Positions 11,067 through 22,700 of a DNA stretch of 64,000 nucleotides are shown in pieces. How positions within the stretch are numbered: the first letter of the stretch is position 1; every line of letters begins with the position of its first letter. The position numbers and the translations under genes are program-made. The notes below the pieces were generated by a model, which ran no database searches, had not been told where the DNA came from, and was given only the letters and a program-made list of their open reading frames with translations. Origin of the DNA: Apodospora peruviana (taxonomy: Eukaryota > Ascomycota > Sordariomycetes > Sordariales > Lasiosphaeriaceae); NCBI GenBank assembly GCA_033439685.1, contig JAUEDM010000001.1, positions 2,170,001 through 2,234,000 on the forward strand, in the 5' to 3' direction.

Positions 11067-12267
11067 ATGGCGAACGAGGTAAGTTTCAGTCGGATCTAAC
11101 CGACAGCCCAACCAGTCTTGCCCCAGATACTGTGCTGCTCGGTCCCCCCAACACCGCCTCAAGAGCCTCGATGGCATCTGTCTCTAGAGTACTGTAGCTA
11201 ACAAATCCGTCTCCAACATAGCGTGAGAGGTGTGTGTTCCCGCTGCGTGATCTACGGAATCCCGGCCCCACTACTGCACACCGCAGCCCGTACTGACGAG
11301 AAGGTGAAAAATTGCAGCAAGACTTTCCTCGCCCGCCTCTGCGAGCAGGCCGAGCGTTACGATGAGATGGTTACGTACATGAAGGAGGTTGCCAAGCTCG
11401 GCGGTGAGCTCACCGTCGACGAGCGCAACCTGCTGTCGGTGGCCTACAAGAACGTTGTCGGCACCCGCCGTGCCAGCTGGCGAATCATCTCCTCCATCGA
11501 GCAGAAGGAGGAATCTAAGGGCTCCGATAAGCACGTTACGACCATCAAGGACTACCGCAACAAGATCGAGAGTGAGCTGGAGAAAGTCTGCCAGGACGTA
11601 CTCGATGTCCTCGACGAGTCTCTTATCCCCAACGCTGCCTCGGGCGAGTCCAAGGTGTTTTACCACAAGATGTATGTTCCCTTGCTCCACGGGCCCAATT
11701 ACCGTCCCCGCGTGGGGATCACCTAACCGTCCTGGCCTACAGGAAGGGTGACTACCACCGATACCTCGCTGAGTTCGCCTCTGGCGAGAAGCGCAAGGTT
11801 GCTGCCACTGCTGCCCACGAGGCTTACAAGGTACGAGACATAATCCTCTCTGGTTCCCTAGGCTGCCGCCTGGCCGAACAGTGCGCTGATCACACTTGAC
11901 GATTTCTATACAGAGCGCCACCGACGTTGCCCAGACTGAGCTGACGCCTACCCACCCCATCCGCCTCGGCCTGGCCCTCAACTTCTCCGTTTTCTACTAC
12001 GAGATCCTCAACTCCCCAGACCGTGCATGCCACCTGGCCAAGCAGGCTTTTGATGATGCGATCGCCGAGCTTGACTCTCTCTCGGAGGAGTCTTACCGCG
12101 ATAGCACTCTTATCATGCAGCTGCTCCGGGATAACCTGACTCTGTGGACCTCCTCGGACAGCGGTGAGCCTGAGGGCGCCGCTGCCGCCGATGCTACCAA
12201 GACTGAGGAGAAGCCGGTTGAGGAGAAGGAGGAGCCCAAGGCTGAGGAGGCCGCGCCTGCGTCGTAA
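11067..12267 (+). CDS. 14-3-3 protein, five exons including an 8-nt microexon
   Basis: Exons 11067-11078 (MANE), 11222-11229, 11318-11671, 11743-11830 and 11914-12267 join to 816 nt, 271 aa. The sequence contains the classic 14-3-3 core: [56 protein letters not shown], the family block [20 protein letters not shown] and [11 protein letters not shown], followed by a variable acidic tail ([15 protein letters not shown]). These dimers bind phosphoserine/threonine motifs of many clients in signalling, cell cycle and metabolism. Lys/Arg residues of the phosphopeptide groove (K in AYKNVVG, R-R in [10 protein letters not shown] in YHRYL) are present. Exon 2 is CGTGAGAG, flanked by ATAG and GTGTGT; it yields RE and two bases of Ser so that MANE joins [10 protein letters not shown]. 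The following intron has a TACTGAC branch-like site. Acceptor/donor phases agree through all five exons. Confidence 0.94.
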
Positions 12268-12995
12268 GCGCCTTTTTGACTAGGCCATACATGGTATTTG
12301 CAGTGGCGCGCTATCCAGGCGCCATGCGACACTGGGAGGCTCTGTTGTCTTCGCAGCTGGTCTTGTGTTGCACTACTTTGGAGGTTCGTTAACTGGAGCT
12401 GGGCTTTTGTCGTCTTGCCGATCAGCTGGTGGACATGAACATGCGGTAACATTGGTCACGGCAAGGGGCGGGAACAGCGCTAGGGAGTTGGTTGTGCTGC
12501 TGGGGGAAACTGAAAATGCTGGGCACTGGTACACTTTTTCTCGCCTGTTTTTTCTGTCTATTTCTCGCTTTTGTTTTTTTGCTCTTTTTTTGCGCGATTA
12601 CCCGTCCGATAACATGACGAGTCCTATCAAAGGAGATTTGAGTCTAACACAGTCTAACAACCTGGCGAAAAGACTGACGATTACGAAAGCTGGAGGTCAA
12701 ATCATTACACACACACTTGCTCTCAATTCTCGAACCCATCTTGTTGTGTTGTCGTCCCTCTACAATCTCGGCCAAATCTGCCACTCTATTGACTTGACAT
12801 AATACTCTACACAGTCTTGTTGTGGAGAAGGGGTTTGTCTCTGTTATGTCTTTGGTCTCTTTTGGTTTTGGTCATACTGTTATCTGGATTTTCCTATTTC
12901 GTGGTACCTCTGATTTTTGATCATGTTATTTCTTGCACGTCTTGCTTGTTTCGCTGCCCCCTTTTCCGTTTCGGGTCTGTGTCTCTCTGTCTGTG

Positions 12996-13070
12996 TTGTG
13001 TGTATGTGCGTGCGCCCCGCGCATGCGTATTATGTATGCGTGTGTCTGCGTGTGTGTATGTGTCATCGGA
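12996..13070. repeat. GT-rich simple-sequence tract
   Basis: Alternating TGTG/TGCG/TATG dinucleotide-like sequence, interrupted by CGCGCATGCG. Purine-pyrimidine alternation is nearly continuous. Confidence 0.75.
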
Positions 13071-13316
13071 ATTACTGCCTCAGTTTGTGTCTGTTATTTC
13101 CCCATCCCCCATCTTCACATCACAAAGCTAAGTAGCAATCATGTGTACTGTCTTTCTCTCTTCACTCTTTCTCAACCAGCAAAAATAACTCGTCTTTGTT
13201 GGTCTGGGAAAGGGGAACAAGTTCATATGAGAAAGACCATCTAGATGATGATGAGCATATGAGGATGGAGATGGGGATATATTTAAAGACCTACTACCTA
13301 CCTAGGGAGAAGGACA

Positions 13317-13336
13317 AGAGAGAGAGAGAGAGAGAG
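13317..13336. repeat. (AG)10 microsatellite
   Basis: Ten perfect AG units. No gene overlaps. Confidence 0.9.
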
Positions 13337-14595
13337 AATGCGCGAAGGCAAGATGGAATAAGTTCACAATTTAAAGAAAACTTTGACCCCCCCAATCCAA
13401 CCTATCAGCTGCGTAGCTACCTAAAGAAAGCCTACCGTATGTTCTGGCTGTAAGGTGAGTACTGATGGATAGATGATGATTTCGGTGTTTCGACAACTCG
13501 ACTAACATACATACGCCACCAGCTTCATCAACAAACGCTGTGACGGTCGGGATGCCCCATTTAAGGGGCTCATATAAGACACCGATGTGCCAGGTGAGCG
13601 AGCCCGCGACGCCTGCCTTCCTGCAACGCCTGTAAATGAAGGCATCGATCGACCCAAATGGGTGTAATGCTGTTAACCGTCCGGCGCGTCCGACACAGAC
13701 AGACAGATAAACACGAGCTGATTAAGAGAGAGGGCTTCCGTTGAATAAACTTTTGCTGGAATTTCTGCTAACGGAGGCCGACCAAATTCTGGAAACCAAA
13801 GGGGGTCTGCCTGCCATATTCCAGTATTGTTCCATACCTAGGCTGCGTGCTTTGTGCCGCTCGTTGGAATTTATCTAGAGTATCTGGTGTGCGTGGGTAG
13901 GTAGGTAGGTACCTTGCAGATAGAGAGCCGTGTGTATAGTGTGTATATGGTTGAGCATTGGTAGGTCTGAGAGATCGATCCCCTTCTTTATTCACGTCAC
14001 TACGGTAAACGTGATTAACCTACTGTAAATTCACCTGGAGCTGGTCTAGCAGTCTACACACACACGCACCACAAGGAAACGATAGAAGCCACGCCACCAA
14101 CCTTACCGCCAACATGCAATAGGACCAAAAAATACCCACCTGATGATCTATAGTGTCACCATTCTCGACACCGCATGGAAATTGAAGGGATTAAACGGAC
14201 ATGGCCTGTGTATAAATGGGCAATCATCAAATATTCCCCATTATCTATATTCCGCTTCGTATGCAGTTCGCCTACCTATACAACTACGAGTCTACTAATC
14301 CGTATACTCTACCATGTATAGCTAATACACCTAAAACCAAACAATTGATGCTCGCTTGGTTTCAATGGTTTCGTTCTTCTTCCAACGAAATGGGACATTA
14401 TCATCCCAAAACAAATCACGACGCCGAGTCCGTTTTGGCCCCAAAATACCAGAGCCAAGACCCTGAAACTAACAAAAGAAGCCCCCTCCCGCCACGCTAC
14501 CGTTGTCACCATTATCGGTAACCGAACGGCTATCATGCACCACCACAAAGGCTCAAGAGAGGAGCTTCATCGCTCCGGCCAAAAATAGGCCTACC

Positions 14596-14716
14596 TTTCG
14601 CTCTCCGTTTCCCCTACCTTCACCTTCCCTCACCCTCCGCTCTCCGTCTCCCTACCTTCACCTTCTCCCACCCTTCGCTCTCCGTCTCCCCCTACCTTCA
14701 CCTTCTCCCCCTCCTT
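14596..14716. repeat. Pyrimidine-rich minisatellite, three units of about 39-41 bp
   Basis: Units begin near 14596, 14636 and 14674; each contains CGCTCTCCGT, then CCCTACCTTCACCTTC and a C-rich end. The strand is almost wholly C/T, so the unit length is blurred by small indels. Confidence 0.8.
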
Positions 14717-14784
14717 GCCTGTTCCCTTCCGATCTATTTTGACAGAGGTCCGATTTCTCGTGATCTCAGCATAGAACAAGCGCT

Positions 14785-14863
14785 CACCAACGGACGGTGT
14801 GGAAGATCCGGGGGCGTCCTTGCTACATCACCGACGGACGGTGCGGGAGATCCGGGGGGCGTC
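14785..14863. repeat. Two-copy direct repeat, 44-bp spacing
   Basis: Copies at 14785-14818 and 14829-14863 share CGGACGGTG and GATCCGGGGG with few changes. Confidence 0.75.
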
Positions 14864-15324
14864 GTGTGTAGGGATCCAACGCGGTAATCTACCCGGATAA
14901 CAAAGTTCCCGAAGACTTTTCCATGAGCGAGTCGCAATAGGAGGCAGTTCACGAAGTGACGGGTCGATGGGACGAGACACAGGGAAAGAAGAGCCTAGAG
15001 GAGTGGCAAAGAGGCCTTAGGGGTTCACAGGACCGGGGTTTGTTAGATTCCTTTGTTTGGTCGATGTTTTGGAGACGTTGCCCAAAACTGCCAGTCGGCT
15101 GGTTTTGAGGCCCCAAGTACGGTGGGGGACGGTCATTGCGGTGGTCAATGTTAGAGGGAGGCTGATGGTTGTACGGGGAAGGATCGCCTGCAAGCTGGTT
15201 CGGCAGTCCGGTTGGGCTGCTTTGTCCAGGACCACCAGTACCATCGCTAGCGCCGTTGTTCTCCATGGCAAGCTTCTTGGCCCTCTTTCGTGCGCTCGTT
15301 CGCTGTTGAGCCGTCTTGCCTCGC

Positions 15325-15825
15325 CCGGGAGCAACTGCTGTGGAAGGACCAGCGGTATCGTCGCCAGAAGCAACTGCTGCAGAAGGACCAGCGGTATCGT
15401 TGCCAAAAGCAACTACTGTAGAAGGACCAGCGGTATTATCGCTAAAGGCGTTTAAAAGACCAGCGGTATCGTCGCTAGGGGCGTTGTTCTTCATGGCAAG
15501 TTTCTTGGCCCTCTTTCGTGCGTTCTTTCGCTGTCGAGCCGTCTGGTCTTGCCCGGGAGTAACCGCCGTGGAAGGACCGGCTGTATCGTCGCCAAAAGCA
15601 ACTGCTATGGAAGGACCAGCGGTATTATCGCCAAACGCGTCTGAAGGACCAGCTGTATCGTCGCCAGGGGCGTTGTTCGCCATGGCAAGTTTCTTGGCAT
15701 TCTTTACACGCCTCCTTCGTTCGTTCCGTATGTGTGGCCGTCATGCCTCGCTCGGGAGCAACCGCCGTGGAAGGACCAGCGGTATCGTCGCCAAAGGCGT
15801 TTAACAACCCATCGATATTGTCGCC
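15325..15825 (-). repeat. 39-nt coding minisatellite within larger higher-order repeats
   Basis: On the minus strand 13-residue units of the type AFGDDTAGPSTAV are tandemly arranged in two to four copies, then a basic linker of about 25 residues follows, then the next acidic block. Two adjacent higher-order units are 63 and 76 residues long; the difference is exactly one 13-residue unit. A looser version of the acid/basic alternation continues up to about 16150. Confidence 0.8.
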
Positions 15826-16394
15826 TAAGTCTTTTTTCTAAAAAAAAAAACAGCCATATCGTCGTCAAAAGCGGTTAAAAAACCAGCGGCATCGTCGCCA
15901 GGAGCTATGGAGGGACATGGTGCCCCCGATGCGTGTTTCTTCATGAGCTCCTTAGCCTTCTGCGCAAGCCTCTCTAGTTGTTTGCTTCCCCTTTCCTCCG
16001 TCTTACCTCGCCCGGGAGCAGCCGCCTTGGAAGGACCAGCGGTATCGTCGCCAGGGGTTGTGGAGGGACCTGGTGCCCCTGATCCCCCAGAGCGAGGAGA
16101 AGGTGGAAGAGTGAATGCAAAAACGAGCAGGTCAATTCCTGGATAGACGTAGCTGTCACTTATAATAGAAGTGTCAACCCCAGAAGAGGGAGCCTTGGGA
16201 TTCGCCACAGGCGTGAGGCTTGGGTGCGCACACTCATAATATGGGTCATCCGTGGTCGTGGTGGTGGTGTCGCGTCCAATGACTGATTGGTCCCAGCCAT
16301 ATGATGAGATATCTGTAGTAATGGCGCGTCCAATGGTTGACTGATCGCCAAAGCCATAGCCAGCGGGATTCGTATCGAAAACATCGTCGGCATA

Positions 16395-16627
16395 ACACGG
16401 GCGAACGGTCTCATCGGAGCTGGCAGAGACACTACGCACGCTTGGTGGACGGTTGGTCGCAGAGCAACCGGCGGAGGTGTCGCCAGTAATCGGATATGAT
16501 TCGTCTGCGTACCACGGGCGTACTGTCTCAACAGAGCTGGGATATGCACCACACACACTCGGTGGACGGTCAGTCACAGGCCAACTGACGAGGTATCGCC
16601 CTCGTCCAGAGGTGGTTCGTCTGCCAG
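16395..16627 (-). repeat. 117-nt tandem repeat, one copy 1 nt short
   Basis: Copy A 16512-16627 (116 nt) and copy B 16395-16511 (117 nt) both encode ADE....GDTS......RPPSV....S..ETVRP. The missing base in copy A lies near 16563 and coincides with the change of reading frame. Confidence 0.75.
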
Positions 16628-16789
16628 ATGTGTCGCGAAAGCACTCCTGAGTACATTCCTGAACATCCCACCCCCAGAATTAGCTGATGAGTTCCGGTTT
16701 CGATGGATGTTTTCTGGCGACAAAGGATTCCAACTGCCGGCAGCTGCGTCTTTGGCCAGCTTCGATATCACGCGGGCACCGCATGTGTA

Positions 16790-17761
16790 CTATCGCTTTA
16801 GGCGCCGCTGAAATGCTATGTTCCGTCGCCGCGTTCTCTTGATCCAATCATCCCCACGGGGACCAATGCGGCTGTCGGACTGGCGGTCACTGGACTGATC
16901 TTCTTCTGGAGCAGCTGGGGAAGAGCCCACAGGAACCGGTTGAGTCTCATTAGCAGGCGAGATCCTGTCGGGCTCGGTCCCACCGTTCATGCCCGGGCTG
17001 GAGGGAGTGTCTGGCTGAGGTGTCGGTTGCTGCTGTGGCTGGGACTGGGACTGACGGGCTCCCTTCTGGCTGCTGATAGCGCGCTTGAGGAACTTTCCCA
17101 CCTTTTTGAAGCCTCTGGGGCGGCCGCTTGGAGGATCCATCTTGTCCTTCTTTGAGTTGACGATTTCGTCGACAGGCGGCGAGGACGGCCGGCTGCAATG
17201 GTGACACACGTTCGGCTCGAGTTCGACGGCGGCAGAAGCCTGTTGTACTGGAGTTGCTGTCCCCTGTAGGATGGCTCGTACGCTGAAGTCGCCTCTCTTG
17301 ATCTTCCTGCTTTGCCTTGCCACGAGCGTCTCTGAGCACGCGCAGTATGCAGTGTCTCCGTGCAAACCGACGGCTTCACTCCAGCCGCGGATCCAGTCGC
17401 CTTTCCTGCCGAGGTTCTTGCTCGGTGGTAGCTGCGTTCGTGTTGACTGCCAGTTGAGGTTCGTGGCGGCAGGGCGTTGTGGCGGTGGTGCTGTTTCCTC
17501 CTTTAGGTGTGTAACAGCCGCGGTTTCGTTTAGTGGTTCTTGGTCAGGCTTGGACTGAGTCTCGTCTCCGTCGACTGGTCGTGTGGACCTGACGTCTGCT
17601 TCGGCAGCAGTAGTATCGGGACTCGGTTCCGGTCCGTCATAAGCGTATGGGTATGGTGAAAATGGGTGTTGGGATAGGAAATCGGACAGTGCCAAAGGTG
17701 GCAGCGGATTGGGAGACGAGGACCGGCCAGTCGCAGTGGTGGTGTCCCTGGGAGGATCCAT
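16790..17761 (-). CDS. Hypothetical protein, 323 aa; possibly 5' part of the broken repeat gene
   Basis: Single open frame from MDPPRDTTTATGRSSSP to RRRNIAFQRRLKR. Disordered, Pro/Ser-rich first 100 residues; a more ordered-looking middle (GDWIRGWSEAVGLHGDTAYC, about 121-140) with C-x-C (140, 142) and C-x-x-C (186, 189) pairs that could bind metal; a basic segment RGFKKVGKFLKRAIS (about 216-230), then Gln/Pro-rich and an Arg-rich end. No signal peptide or membrane segment. I do not recognise it. The same reading frame continues beyond the stop codon for about 70 residues of similar composition, so the stop may be a recent nonsense mutation in a longer gene covering 14949-17761. Alternatively this is an intact gene ending here. 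Confidence 0.5.
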   Translation of the reverse strand: MDPPRDTTTATGRSSSPNPLPPLALSDFLSQHPFSPYPYAYDGPEPSPDTTAAEADVRSTRPVDGDETQSKPDQEPLNETAAVTHLKEETAPPPQRPAATNLNWQSTRTQLPPSKNLGRKGDWIRGWSEAVGLHGDTAYCACSETLVARQSRKIKRGDFSVRAILQGTATPVQQASAAVELEPNVCHHCSRPSSPPVDEIVNSKKDKMDPPSGRPRGFKKVGKFLKRAISSQKGARQSQSQPQQQPTPQPDTPSSPGMNGGTEPDRISPANETQPVPVGSSPAAPEEDQSSDRQSDSRIGPRGDDWIKRTRRRNIAFQRRLKR

Positions 17762-19779
17762 AATCCTCCTGTTTTACCAAGATACAGATATTCCTGGGGT
17801 CTGGATGGGATATATGAGTAAAATAGAGGCTCTGGGGCTACCGTAGACCGAAGGAGCGGATAAAGCGTGTCTGGCTTCTGAAAGTTGGGTGTCCTCTAGT
17901 GAACAAGAACCCAAAGGAAACAAACGTAATGGACAAGAAAGCAAATGCCTAGATCCTGTGTGTCGACGCAAGATCGGTGGTAAAGGGGAATGCTGTAGTG
18001 ATATCAATACATAGTAGCTGTCGGATGGGTGATATCTTCTGCTTGCTTGTGGAGGTCCTGGGACACCAAACAGGAACAACGGATAAGGACGAGAGAAAAT
18101 CAACTTGGCTCGTACCAAGGAGCTGCTCTGCTCCTGCCACGCGCACACGCACACGCAGAAAAAGAACACTACGGGTGCATCACCTCACCTCGCAGGTGCC
18201 ATCTCCGACCGGAAGAGGGGCGATGAAGGTAGTGACCGTAGTGGTGGGTGACACCGCGGAAGTCGCCAGATGACTTGTAAAGGAAACCACGCTTGTTGCT
18301 CTTTTCCGGTTGACAGGCGTTTCCGACGGCAGTATCAATGGACGTATGAGTGTCGTTCAAGAAAGGGAAAGGGCGAAGACGGGGAGCGTGCTCGTCGTTG
18401 TCTCCGTCGCCATGATCGCAGGCCAACCAAGGCTCCGGATCCGCGAATGGATGAGAAAGCTTCGTGAGTCGAGAGAATAGGTCCGAAATATGCAGTGGCA
18501 ATACTATAGCGATGACAGTTTCGGCAGACGTAGCAGTCGCAGTGGCAACAGTTTAGTTTGCGTGCTTTCCACGTTTAGGAGACATCAGTTAGGTTCCTTA
18601 GGTACCAAAGAATGTTGAAATTAGATTTTGCAAAACCTGGAGACGGATGCGGGTCATCGGCACCAGCACCCTTCTCACGGACCTACTACACCATTCCACG
18701 GTAAATAGCACCCATCGAGTGCTTTACAGAACCCTGTTAAATTCTTATCTGTGACATCTTATACGATCAGCTGCTAGGGTCTGAGACGGTATTCACGTTA
18801 ACTATTTACTGCTTAAATAGGTATTGGAGACTGGCTACCAAGCGCCCTGAAAAGTCACGAGCTAGGCCCCTTATCAAGTACTCGCTGGCTACTAATTACC
18901 GTAGAATGATGTATTACTTCAGGTACCTACTAGTCAGACCCAGGTCAGGCACGGTTCCCGTGTTTCAGTTATGTATTTGTAGAAGGATAAGAAACCACCC
19001 GACCAAGTGGAGCTTTCCAGGTTGTACTCTCCGTCCGGTACTCCTGGAACCGAGTGGAACTGCTCCTCTGATAAGCCTCAAGCGGTGTTCCTTCAAGTTT
19101 CCCGCACACCCACTGGCCGGTAGACACCTGCCGCGCCGACGGGGTCCCCGTACCCGGGATCCGGAATCTCCTGCCTGGGTTACTTGGCACACCTGTAAAT
19201 TTGGCATACCACCATCCTCAAGTTCACTTCTGGCATCCAGATTTGGAAAGCCATCGGCTCCTACCGTGTGCACACTACCTTTCCACGCGAAACCTGCCCC
19301 ATCTGCAACTACTGGTATGGTACAACACTTGCCGTAACGGCAAGACTCGAGAGCAAACGCACGCCAAAGGCGACAGACATATCCTATGACGTAGCATCCC
19401 ATCTTGGCAATGCATAGACATTACTATACAGTATCAACACAGTGTGTGATTGTGTGATTCTCAATCCCCACCTGTTCATTCGTGTAGACTCCGACCCTGA
19501 CGATCATTTGATATTTGATAAACTGCAAAAGCTCGTAGTTTTACAGACCACATAAGGTATTTTGGGCGATGCAACAGCCTACCCGTGCAAAAGAACCCAT
19601 CTAACCACCTCAACGCCATAGCCCAGTATTTCGCCAACTTTTGCAACCATGCCTGTCCCGGATACACGCACTGTACTTGTAGAAGCTCTCGCAACCGCAA
19701 CAAAACCCTTTTTAACCGAACGCCTTGTGTGTTCAAACCATCATGGCCATATACAACGTCTGGAGCTAGGCTTCTGTAT
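17762..19779. other. Intergenic, 2.0 kb
   Basis: Upstream DNA of the 323-aa frame and downstream DNA of the phosphatase. Open frames on both strands around 18900-19400 overlap one another, lack recognisable domains and I do not call them. Confidence 0.5.
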
Positions 19780-22700
19780 TTAGGAGGGCTTTAACGCCTC
19801 CCACCCACCCATCTCTATCCCGCCGCTACCGTCGCCAAGCAGATCGACCGCATTCTGGGATCTTCTTGGCGCCGGTGGTTGCGGGGGTGGCTGCTTCTGC
19901 GCGAGAGCAACCGGCTTGCGGCTCGGTAGGTGCGGCGGTTTCCGCTCCTGCTGATCTGCAAGTCCCACGAGGCCGATCGCCCCAGCAGGCATCGTTCGCA
20001 CCGCCGCTGTTCCCATGCTTCCGTTGGTGTCGGTGCGCCGCGGAGGCTTCGGCGGTGGGACCGCCTCTTCTCTCGCCATGCTCCCATTTCTTGACGGGTG
20101 TCTGGGAGGTCCGTTTCCTACATGATTTGTCATGGGCACTTGTGTGCTGGCTGGGAAACGCCGTATCGGCGCTGCTGTTGCTGCCGCTTGTTGTTGCTGT
20201 GACTCCGGCTTGTCGTGCAGAGCCGTTGCTCTGTCCGAAACTGTAGACATAGAGGTACTGCTGGACGGAGACGCTGGCGCTGTTAGATGAGCCGGCTTCT
20301 TTGCCACCGGGGGAGGGGCTTTATGCTTTTGCGACTGTTGGGAAGCCGCGGACCTCGATCGCATCGGAGGTGCAGGTACCGGGGTCGCTCTACTAGCTGG
20401 TTTCCGGATCGGTATGGGAGCAGTGCTGCTTGCAGATGTGGCTGTCCCAGCAGAACCACTCATCGTGGTCTGTCTTCGGGGTGGAGGTGGAGGTGGTGGG
20501 CCTTCCGTAGTATTCTTCTGGTCCTCGCCTATTGGCAGCCTCCGGAACTTAGCGGGCAAGGCTGACGGGTCGTAAGGAGGAGGAAGTTTCCTGGGGGTCG
20601 AGCTAGAGGCCGACGTGGAGAGGAGCATCGAGTGATTCACGTGCTCATAAGGAGACGTAGACATGTTCGAAAACGAAGACAACCGAGACTCGGATCTCGG
20701 TACATTAACCCAATCCGGCTCATCGGTCGGTACATACGGATTTGATGGCCTCTTGGGATTCAAAATCGTCTGGTATGCCGGGCTGTCTGGCTTCGGTGGG
20801 CTAATCGAGGATCGTGGCATTTTGCCATTCTCCAACCACCACTTCTGCCGGTCCGAGCTGGCAGGCGGAAGACCGGGTTCGATAGCATCGTAGCCGATCA
20901 AGTCCTCGTCGTCTGACTCGTTAACGACCAGATTTGCCGTGTCGCTGCCGACTTCAGTCTTTCGGCGTTCGTATATCTCATGACCGATCTTATCGCGAAG
21001 CTTCTCGTTAACAATGCTGACCGTGCATTCAAAAGTCGCATAGACCGGTCTATGGTCAGAAAAGCGCAACGGAGCCGAGTTGTACGACAACTGCCGCAGG
21101 TTTACCCCTTTCCGGAGAATTCGGTCAGTCCATGCCGGAATACGTGCTTTCTCCCTGTGGTGGTAGTTAGCATCAGGTTATCGAGGACTCCCCAAAAGGC
21201 AGGTAAGGAAGACACTTACGAACTGTCATAATCGTCGGTGCCAATGTCATATTTGTATGTTGGCATGAATGTAATCCGGGCTTCCGAGTAGAAACGGAAC
21301 GCGAGCCCAGCAACCATTTGGAGATTTAACTAGCAGCTCGTCAGGATCTTGAATTAGATAATGGTAAGGCAGAATGTCTAGGATAGACAAACCTGGTCAT
21401 TCTCATACAGCCTCTCCAGGTTGCGTTGTCTCACAAGCTCTTTAGCCGCGTCAAGGCCAAGTCCGATTCGGTAGTTGAAGTCACCAAACCATATGACAGA
21501 ATCTAGATGTTGTAAGTCGGTGCCCGTTATCCAGATATTACTCTTGAACGCTTACCATGATCGCCAATCCCCCTGTTCCTTTGAAACCGGAGACCACGGT
21601 CAATAGTAGCGTAGTCCTTATTTCTCTCGTCGTAGTTGGTGAAACCAGCAGCCAAGTGCGCCGTCACAAAGCATATCGGGGTGTTTGCGTAATCCATTCT
21701 TATCGCGACTGCCCCTTTATTCCCAGCCATCCCTGAGAGGCCCGTCTTCTTCACGCTCCCCTCGACGTTTTTGATATTTCGTAGCGATGAGGCTTTGACA
21801 AAAATGCACAGCGCGGCCCCGACCAGCTGTCCACTTCGCAGCAAAACATAAATCTCGTCACCGGGTCTGTTGTAATGCTTGTCGAGAGTTCGCTTTATTG
21901 CCGATTCCCACAATTGCTTCCTACTCGGGTCACTGTTCATGATCTGCTGTGGATTAAGCTCGACAATTTCCTGGAAGCCAATCGCAACAATCTCCGGCTG
22001 CACTGAGCCTAGTTCAGGGGGGCAAAGCCACGAAGACAAGTCTTGATCAACCCCGTCAGTTCGCCCGTTGAGATTAAATGTCCCCACCCAGCTGTTTAGC
22101 ATTAGCGATGTCTCATTCACAGACAGCGATCAAATGGCACTCACATTCGTATTCTCTCACTCGCCGAGAATTCGCTACTCCGCCTCTGTAGCTCATGTGA
22201 GACATAATCACTGATCGGGTCGAACAAGACGACTGGTGCTTGGCCGACAAGTCTCCCAAGGAGGGTGTCAATGGTATTTTGACGCGCCTTGTCCGCAAAA
22301 TTGTTCACATATAACCTAGTCGCTGACTTTCGGACGTCGGCGATGGCCCCAGCAAAGGACATCTTGCCGGTGCGGGTGAAGGAAGACTTCAAGGCGCCGG
22401 TGCCAGCGTAAATCTTGGATAGCGCATCGCCGTTGTCGGCCCACAGGTTGGCATGCCGGGACCAAAAGTCCGAAGCGGCATATTCGCCTTTGTGGTCAAG
22501 AAAAGCTTCGACTGCCATTTGTGAAACGATCGTCTGAATCAGGTTTGTCCTGTCTAAGCAATCAAGACAGTTGGTTCTGAAAACGCCCTCTTGTTGCAAA
22601 ACCACTACATACCGACGATGCCTGGGAGAAGGCGAACGTCTATTGGACTCTTCCCCATCGTCTGATTCGTGAGCGAGATAATACGCAAACCCGTCGGCCG

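Larger units (their letters stand above)
12268..14948. other. Intergenic, 2.7 kb, rich in simple repeats
   Basis: Begins with the 14-3-3 3' UTR. It then holds a T-rich stretch, a GT-rich tract, an (AG)n tract and two minisatellites listed separately. Open frames here are low-complexity and I do not call genes. Confidence 0.55.
14949..16789 (-). pseudogene. Repeat-protein coding region, frame broken at three or more sites
   Basis: Read on the minus strand, protein-like sequence follows directly after the TAG at 16790-16792, in the same frame (YTCGARVISKLAKDAAAG...), then changes frame. Break 1, near 16563: a tandem 117-nt repeat has one copy of 116 nt, and the reading frame jumps by one base there. 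Break 2, near 15840-15850: an 11-T run followed by TAG-like sequence. Break 3, about 15710-15760: one copy is about 10 nt longer than its sister. Between breaks the frames encode 39-aa repeats (RPPSV...ETVRP), 13-aa acidic repeats of type AFGDDTAGPSTAV, and basic linkers such as ARKRAKKLAM. Unspliced introns could explain some of these changes, but no convincing GT-AG pair restores the frame. The last open part runs 15683-14949 and ends with an unrepeated Pro-rich tail. No known family recognised. A living gene with sequencing errors in repeats is the main alternative. Confidence 0.55.

Noticed and set aside
12817..13244. Overlapping Cys/Val-rich open frames.
   Set aside because: They arise from GT-rich simple sequence read in several frames.
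15316..15804. 162-codon plus-strand open frame across the minisatellite.
   Set aside because: It is the antisense of the coding-strand repeat; repeats open several frames at once, and the minus strand has the charge-patterned product and continues outside the array.
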